38,552 bases of DNA from Bacteroidaceae bacterium (GTDB taxonomy: Bacteria; Bacteroidota; Bacteroidia; Bacteroidales; Bacteroidaceae): NCBI GenBank assembly GCA_017617575.1, contig JAFZVY010000011.1:1-38552 (forward strand), given 5' to 3'. Both the position numbers and the translations under genes were made by a program. This document shows positions 33,241 to 38,552 of the stretch, piece after piece; within the stretch, counting starts at the first letter, position 1, and each line of letters opens with the position of its first letter. Below the pieces are notes generated by a model, which was given only the letters and a program-made list of their open reading frames with translations, made no database searches and had not been told where the DNA came from.

Positions 33241-34515
33241 ATGCGTTTTTTAGGATTAGCACTTGCAGCTCTTGCCTGCATAGTGTCTCTTGCTTCATGC
33301 TCTGAAGATGAGGCTGAAAACAATATTGAGATTACATTCAATGCAGTACCAAAAGTTTCAGGAGCACTTGACGTGTCATCACTGGAGGGTATTCCTGTAC
33401 AGTTTACAGAAGTTCGTACTCAGGACACAAAAGCATTTCCTTTGGATGCAAATGGCAGGGTAAGGGCGTGTCTTCCAATGGGTGTGTATAATGTTTCTAT
33501 TGAGAAGAATGTAACGAATGCCCAAGGAGAGCAGGTTGTCATCTCACTCCGTATGGAGAATGTGAATGTAAACGCTGCTGGACAGACAATAGACGGATAT
33601 GTCAACTCTCTTCCAACAAGTGCATTGGGCAAGGACTTCATCTTTAGTGAGGTGTTCTTCAATGGTGAGACAAACTCTGGACGAATGATGCATCCTGACC
33701 AGTATATTGTTCTCTTCAATCCTACAGAAGATGTGCTTTATGCCGATGGTGTGAGCATAGGCGTGACAATGCATCTTTCATGGCAAAACAAACAGCTTTG
33801 GTATGACAAGTTCTATCCTACCCAAGTGCCTATCGGTGGTTTCATAACAATCCCTGGAAGCGGAAAGGAACATCCTGTACAGCCAGGTGAGAAGTTCGTT
33901 ATTGCTTTCACAGCTATAAATCACTCAGAGGTGGTAAATGGAGAGATTGCATACGACCATGCTGTTGACCTTAGTGGTGCGGATTACGAGATTTATTATG
34001 GTCCTGATGCAAATGATGTGGATAATCCAGATGTACCTAACGTGCTCATTACTGAGAATGGTGATTCTTATGGATTCTTCTTCCAGCCACGTGGATATGT
34101 GTCACCTATAATGTTCCGACTTGAAAATGGATTGCAGTCAACAATTGACAAGTTCGTAAGTAGCCATACTACGCTCTCAAAGACAGAAGTAGCTGCCACA
34201 GAAACTACACCTGCTGGTGAGATTGATATTCATATCCTTGCTGTTGAAACAGAAAACATCATCGATGGCATTCAGACAAGCGATGTGCCACAAGATGTTA
34301 AGACACGTGTCATACCAGAGACTGTTGACCGCGGTAAGTTCCTTGTGAATGGCTGTCATCGTCAGGAACTTTGCATACGTAAGGAAATAAAGGTTGGTGA
34401 TAAGATTTTCTACAAGGATACAAACAATAGCGATGAGGATATGCAAGATGTCAATGAGCGCAAAACAGCAGGATTGACTCAAAATGCATTCCCAATAGAA
34501 TGGAGAAACAAGTAA
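33241..34515 (+). CDS. DUF4876-type lipoprotein
   Basis: 424 aa. The leader ends SLASC (Cys20) followed by SEDE, which resembles a surface-export signal. Residues about 30-120 form a beta-sandwich like those of carrier or PEGA-like domains ('PVQFTEVRTQDTKAFPLD'). The main domain (about 130-420) carries 'DFIFSEVFFNGETNSGRMM', 'DQYIVLFNPTEDVLYADG' and 'PIEWRNK', which I associate with DUF4876, a Bacteroidetes family found beside TonB-dependent receptors. It starts 55 nt after the HMA gene and 31 nt before the receptor gene. A ligand-binding partner of that receptor is the likely role. Confidence 0.78.
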   Translation: MRFLGLALAALACIVSLASCSEDEAENNIEITFNAVPKVSGALDVSSLEGIPVQFTEVRTQDTKAFPLDANGRVRACLPMGVYNVSIEKNVTNAQGEQVVISLRMENVNVNAAGQTIDGYVNSLPTSALGKDFIFSEVFFNGETNSGRMMHPDQYIVLFNPTEDVLYADGVSIGVTMHLSWQNKQLWYDKFYPTQVPIGGFITIPGSGKEHPVQPGEKFVIAFTAINHSEVVNGEIAYDHAVDLSGADYEIYYGPDANDVDNPDVPNVLITENGDSYGFFFQPRGYVSPIMFRLENGLQSTIDKFVSSHTTLSKTEVAATETTPAGEIDIHILAVETENIIDGIQTSDVPQDVKTRVIPETVDRGKFLVNGCHRQELCIRKEIKVGDKIFYKDTNNSDEDMQDVNERKTAGLTQNAFPIEWRNK

Positions 34516-34546
34516 GAATTATTTGTTATAAAGACAACAGAAAACA

Positions 34547-37309
34547 TTGAATAAGAAGATATTCTCATTATTTCTTTTCCTGCTGTGCGTATCTGCCACT
34601 TTTGCGCAGACATGCACGGTCAGGGGAAAGATTACCACAGATAACGATGGCGAAGTAGCAAGCTTCGCCATCGTTAGTATTCAGAATCAGGAGTTACGCA
34701 CTCTATGTGATATAAACGGATGCTTTGAGCTACGCAATGTCCCTATGGGCAGACAAATCATAGAGGTGGAGTGTCTTGGTTATGCCAAACTGAAGCATCA
34801 GTTTATGGCATCAAAGGATGTAAAGCTTTCTCTTAGGCTTCAAAGTAGCAGTTTAGCCCTGCCTGAGTTTGAGGTAATGGCAAAGAAGAGCCTTAAAGGA
34901 AAGGTTGTTATAGACGAGACTGCATTGGAATATATACAGCCAACATCACTCGCTGATGTGATGTTGCTATTGCCTGGTAGTGTATATAAGGAAAACAATC
35001 TTACCCAGTTCTCACAGATAAGTAGCCGTCAGGTTGGAAGCGATGCAAACACGTCATTGGGCGTTGGTATTATTACGGATGGGGCTCCCGTCACTAATGA
35101 TGGCATACGTTCCCAATTGGTTGGAATCACTGAAGGTAGCAGCAGTTATGATAGTGAGGTGAGAAGTCGCTCTGGTATCAATCAAGGTGTGGACATGCGC
35201 ATGATTTCCACAGACCACATACAAAGTGTGGAGTTTACTCGTGGAATATCGTCTGCACGCTATGGCAACCTTTCAAGCGGAATGATAAGCATATCATCAA
35301 AACATGGAGTAACACCATTGCGTATACGCCTAAAAAGTGATCTGAAGAATAAGCTTGTATATGCAGGCAAGGGCTGGAGGCTTAGTGACAAGGCTGGTAC
35401 GCTTCATGTTGGTATTGACTATCTCAAATCCATAGATGACATTCGTGAGGAAATGGATAAGTTCTCACGTCTTACAGGGCAGCTATACTATAATAATAAT
35501 GTAAAATTGGGAGATTATAGTCTCGATATAGATGGCCGATTGAGTCAAACCATCACTACAAGCAAAATGAAAAAGGATGAACTAACGTATGAATATGACG
35601 AAACATATAAGGCGGATTATTCACGTACAGCCTTGATGATTAAGGGTAATATGACTTTAGGAAAGACTTGGATGGACAAATTGGAGCTGATTCTCTCTGC
35701 TGACTATACTCATGACAAGATAACACGCCATCGTATGGTGTTGTCAGGTTCTGGACCTATGAATCTTCCTCTTGCTTATGAGATAGGAGAACATGAGGGG
35801 ATATATCTTCCAAGAAAATATTATAGTGATTTCTATCTGGACAATAAGCCATTAAACATCTATGCCCAACTTAATGCTACATCACGTATATCTTTATTTC
35901 AAAAGACAATGCTCAATCTACAATATGGAGCAGAATATTCAAATGTGAAGAATCATGGTGCTGGTGCCGTTATAGAAGACGAGACACGTCCGCCATTTCC
36001 GTATGACAATTCATACATGCGTCCACGTCCAAACTGGTCCATCCCAGCCTTGGTCAATGGGGCTGCATATCTTCAGGCTGACTTTATATATGACGATGGT
36101 AAACAGAACATAGTACAGCTATCAATAGGCGGACGTGCTGCGATGATGACGAATCTCCCAAAGACTTATTATCTTCATGGAAAGGTACTGTCCGATCCGC
36201 GTCTTAATCTGTCGTACACTCACTACAAGACGATGAAGAATACATTCAGGGTAGGCTTGGGTACGGAAAGTAAAATGCCTACGCTTGACTATCTTTATCC
36301 AGAGAAACTGTACAAGGATTTCTACATGCTCAACTCATATACGAATGATCCACAATATCGTCATCTCATAACCTATACTAATATATATGACGTAGCCAAT
36401 CACGACCTGCGTGCAAACAAGAATCGAAAGGTGGAGGCAGGATGGGATATTGACTATAAGGGATTCTGTCTGTCAATGACAGCTTTCTATGAGTTATCGG
36501 ATCAAGGGTACGAATATTTCACAGAGTACTATCCTTTGACATACGACCTCTACACAACACTTAAACCTGGAGTGAACACAGAAGGAAGAATTTTACAGAA
36601 GAGTGACTATGTTCATGAAACGTACAGTTTGTTTACTACATCGCAACGTGTGATGAACTCAAGTAAGGTGACAAAACGCGGTGTGGAGTATCGCATTAGT
36701 TTTCCTAAAATCAAACCACTTCTTACGACAGTAGAAATAAATGGTGCCTATTATCAGACGGATTATGCATCGTCACTCCCACTATATTACTATCCTGCAA
36801 TAAAGATAGGCGGGAAGGAATATCCATACGTGTGTATTTTCGATAATGGAGCAAAAAATCGTTATCGTCGTCTTAATTCCAATTTATGGTTCAACACTCA
36901 CATCCCAAAGTATAATCTATTCCTTACGAACTTCTTTCAGATTGTCTGGCTTAACACAAGCCAATATATAGACAATCATGATTTCATTCCATCGGAATAT
37001 ATAGATATGGAAGGTAATCGTAAGGTTGTGGACGACGAAATACGTGCCAAAATTGATGCAGATGACGGCACATTCAGATATTTCAGGCGTACAATCATGC
37101 CTGTAAAATATGCACGTAATGATAAGCCAGTGTCTCTTTTGTGGAACATCAAGGCAACCAAGGAATTTAGGAAGGGAACCAAGTTGTCGTTCTTTGTAAA
37201 TGGATTGCTTGACATAAGCCCTAAGTATCTTTCGGGTAGCAAGGTCACTCAACGTGAATGGCATGACCCTTACTTCGGACTTGAACTATATTTTAATTTT
37301 AACTTATGA
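34547..37309 (+). CDS. TonB-dependent outer-membrane receptor (not SusC type), TTG start
   Basis: 920 aa. A signal peptide ('FSLFLFLLCVSATFA') is followed by a carboxypeptidase-regulatory-like domain (about 22-105), a plug (about 110-260: 'YIQPTSLADVMLLLPGSV', 'SVEFTRGISSARYGNLSSG') and a barrel ending 'YFGLELYFNFNL'. There is no SusD neighbour, so it belongs to the siderophore/heme/cobalamin/metal-like receptors rather than the SusC group. The start must be TTG at 34547: no ATG lies between it and the in-frame stop at 34529, and any later ATG would remove the signal peptide. It is preceded by DUF4876 and overlaps the next gene by four bases (ATGA). Substrate unknown; a metal chelate or heme is the best guess from the operon. 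Confidence 0.93.
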   Translation: MNKKIFSLFLFLLCVSATFAQTCTVRGKITTDNDGEVASFAIVSIQNQELRTLCDINGCFELRNVPMGRQIIEVECLGYAKLKHQFMASKDVKLSLRLQSSSLALPEFEVMAKKSLKGKVVIDETALEYIQPTSLADVMLLLPGSVYKENNLTQFSQISSRQVGSDANTSLGVGIITDGAPVTNDGIRSQLVGITEGSSSYDSEVRSRSGINQGVDMRMISTDHIQSVEFTRGISSARYGNLSSGMISISSKHGVTPLRIRLKSDLKNKLVYAGKGWRLSDKAGTLHVGIDYLKSIDDIREEMDKFSRLTGQLYYNNNVKLGDYSLDIDGRLSQTITTSKMKKDELTYEYDETYKADYSRTALMIKGNMTLGKTWMDKLELILSADYTHDKITRHRMVLSGSGPMNLPLAYEIGEHEGIYLPRKYYSDFYLDNKPLNIYAQLNATSRISLFQKTMLNLQYGAEYSNVKNHGAGAVIEDETRPPFPYDNSYMRPRPNWSIPALVNGAAYLQADFIYDDGKQNIVQLSIGGRAAMMTNLPKTYYLHGKVLSDPRLNLSYTHYKTMKNTFRVGLGTESKMPTLDYLYPEKLYKDFYMLNSYTNDPQYRHLITYTNIYDVANHDLRANKNRKVEAGWDIDYKGFCLSMTAFYELSDQGYEYFTEYYPLTYDLYTTLKPGVNTEGRILQKSDYVHETYSLFTTSQRVMNSSKVTKRGVEYRISFPKIKPLLTTVEINGAYYQTDYASSLPLYYYPAIKIGGKEYPYVCIFDNGAKNRYRRLNSNLWFNTHIPKYNLFLTNFFQIVWLNTSQYIDNHDFIPSEYIDMEGNRKVVDDEIRAKIDADDGTFRYFRRTIMPVKYARNDKPVSLLWNIKATKEFRKGTKLSFFVNGLLDISPKYLSGSKVTQREWHDPYFGLELYFNFNL

Positions 37310-38552
37310 TGCGTTTTATAAAAACATATATATTTCTTCTCGTAGTCATGGTTTGTAGCCTTATCCATGCGCAACCTCTGATTGACAGGACAAACTTGCC
37401 ATTGTCGCCATCTGAGGTTCGCGCTATCGATGCAAGTGCAGACCTATTACAGATAGTGACAAGCACTCTGTATTCAAACCCCGTATTCATATATTGGTGT
37501 AGCCATAATGATACAACATCGTATCATCGTACGGCTTTAATCTATACAGGATTGGCTGGTGCAGACAGCAAGGGCGATTTTGTCCCTTATGAAGGAAATG
37601 GCTCTACGGATTATCGTATTGGAGCTTATGGAGAATACTTGGCACAGCATGGAGGAACATTATCGGGGCGAATACAATATTCGCAGGGCGAACATCGGAA
37701 TATCGGATATAGTGCAATGAGACTTCCTGAGTTGTATTTCCCTTACATATCCACAGATTCATGCGGAGGAGACTTTAAGTATGACACTTATTATATTGAG
37801 GGAAATTATGCTTTTAGCCTTAGTAAATGGTTGTTGGGAGTGAAGTCGTCTTTCTATGGCGAACAAGCATATAGGCTTACAGATCCGCGAGCCTTGAACA
37901 ATACAATGTGGCTTCGATTTAATACTGGGTTCGCACGTGATATGGAAGGTCATTTGTTTATGCTTGATGTGGGGTATGGCCGCAATAAGCAACATATGCA
38001 GCTGCGTTATTGGCGTCCGGGACAACAGGATCGTTTTTTTGTGTGCTATGGTTTTGGCTTATATGACACACGTCAGAGTGCGGTATCATTTGGCAAGTCA
38101 AGGATGTACTATATCAATGAGTATAATTCTTGTTTTCAGTATCTTTCTCCTAAGAGCAAGCCTCTTCAACTTCATTTTTCCATGAAGTATTCCTTTGGAC
38201 ACATGACAACAGAAGAAAGTGACATTTATAACTTATACGAGTCACGTAGCCATCATTTTGTGCCAATGCTAAATGTGACTTATAATCCACGTGGTAACTG
38301 GAGGTTTGACTTAATGACAGAAGCTGACATTCTACACAGGAAAGGTTATGAAAACATTATCGAGGAATATCTTATAGATAAGGGTAATAACATATATGAC
38401 TTCCGTACGATTGACACACGCCAGAATTATATCCGTAATACGAGTGATGCAACAGTGGCTTTGAGGACTACAAAGCGCATAAATCATCTGGAAGTTCATG
38501 TGCAAGGTGGTGTATCTGTTAATAATTATGAGGAAAGATATAGGTCTAATGG
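37306..38552 (+). CDS. Outer-membrane beta-barrel protein (DUF6850-like), 3' end cut
   Basis: 415 codons are open to the window edge; the C-terminus is missing. The ATG at 37306 overlaps the receptor stop (ATGA); a second ATG at 37309 is equally possible. A signal peptide ('IFLLVVMVCSLIHA') is followed by alternating strands rich in aromatic residues: 'YRIGAYGEYLAQHGGTLSG', 'LMTEADILHRKGYENIIEE' and 'VHVQGGVSVNN' fit an outer-membrane barrel. I recall proteins of this type (DUF6850) beside TonB-dependent receptors and DUF4876 proteins. There is no plug or TonB box, so it is not itself a receptor. A partner role in uptake or assembly is inferred. Confidence 0.75.
   Translation, partial: MMRFIKTYIFLLVVMVCSLIHAQPLIDRTNLPLSPSEVRAIDASADLLQIVTSTLYSNPVFIYWCSHNDTTSYHRTALIYTGLAGADSKGDFVPYEGNGSTDYRIGAYGEYLAQHGGTLSGRIQYSQGEHRNIGYSAMRLPELYFPYISTDSCGGDFKYDTYYIEGNYAFSLSKWLLGVKSSFYGEQAYRLTDPRALNNTMWLRFNTGFARDMEGHLFMLDVGYGRNKQHMQLRYWRPGQQDRFFVCYGFGLYDTRQSAVSFGKSRMYYINEYNSCFQYLSPKSKPLQLHFSMKYSFGHMTTEESDIYNLYESRSHHFVPMLNVTYNPRGNWRFDLMTEADILHRKGYENIIEEYLIDKGNNIYDFRTIDTRQNYIRNTSDATVALRTTKRINHLEVHVQGGVSVNNYEERYRSN

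Overview
The window looks like a chromosomal segment from a gut- or rumen-type Bacteroidales bacterium, most likely Prevotella/Segatella-like. The evidence is a SusC/SusD pair, many lipoproteins with Bacteroidetes-style signals (Ser-Ser-Cys followed by charged residues), Bacteroidetes promoter boxes (TAnnTTTG, one with a perfect TTTG 19 nt upstream), little use of Shine-Dalgarno sites, and secreted enzymes ending in the NGKKV-type C-terminal tail common in this order. Genus is an inference; no rRNA or tRNA gene was seen.

Left part (1-11621, minus strand). This is one tight operon, read right to left: a 1001-aa multi-fasciclin lipoprotein, a SusC-type TonB-dependent transporter, a SusD-type lipoprotein, a 712-aa fasciclin lipoprotein with a carbohydrate-binding-like C-terminus, and a further fasciclin-like lipoprotein cut by the window edge. 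There is no glycan-degrading enzyme inside the operon. A promoter box sits directly behind the terminator of the next operon upstream.

Middle-left (11894-19276, minus strand). A three-gene secreted hydrolase operon: an M64 metallopeptidase and two tandem GH128-like beta-1,3-glucanase paralogues, the last two coupled by a TAATG overlap. Across a 1-kb divergent gap, with a roughly 500-nt untranslated leader, lies a plus-strand PL11 rhamnogalacturonan lyase (20270-23878) with an unusually large non-catalytic C-terminal half.

Middle-right (24114-29780, minus strand). Separately spaced genes for a GH30 glycosidase, an endonuclease I-family secreted nuclease and a multidomain secreted protein of unknown function. 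Large inverted repeats occupy the gaps. The secreted enzymes across the middle suggest breakdown of beta-glucan (GH128, GH30), pectin (PL11), protein (M64) and DNA.

Right part (30014-38552, plus strand). First come two small paralogous lipoproteins from a clean consensus promoter, closed by a terminator. After a regulatory region carrying four near-palindromes at 22-23-bp spacing comes a seven-gene operon: flavodoxin, DUF2023 protein, four-helix membrane protein, periplasmic heavy-metal-associated (HMA) protein, DUF4876 lipoprotein, TonB-dependent receptor, and a DUF6850-like outer-membrane beta-barrel protein that runs off the window. This gene set suggests a metal (iron, heme or copper) acquisition or homeostasis system. 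It is the best candidate here for an incompletely described system.
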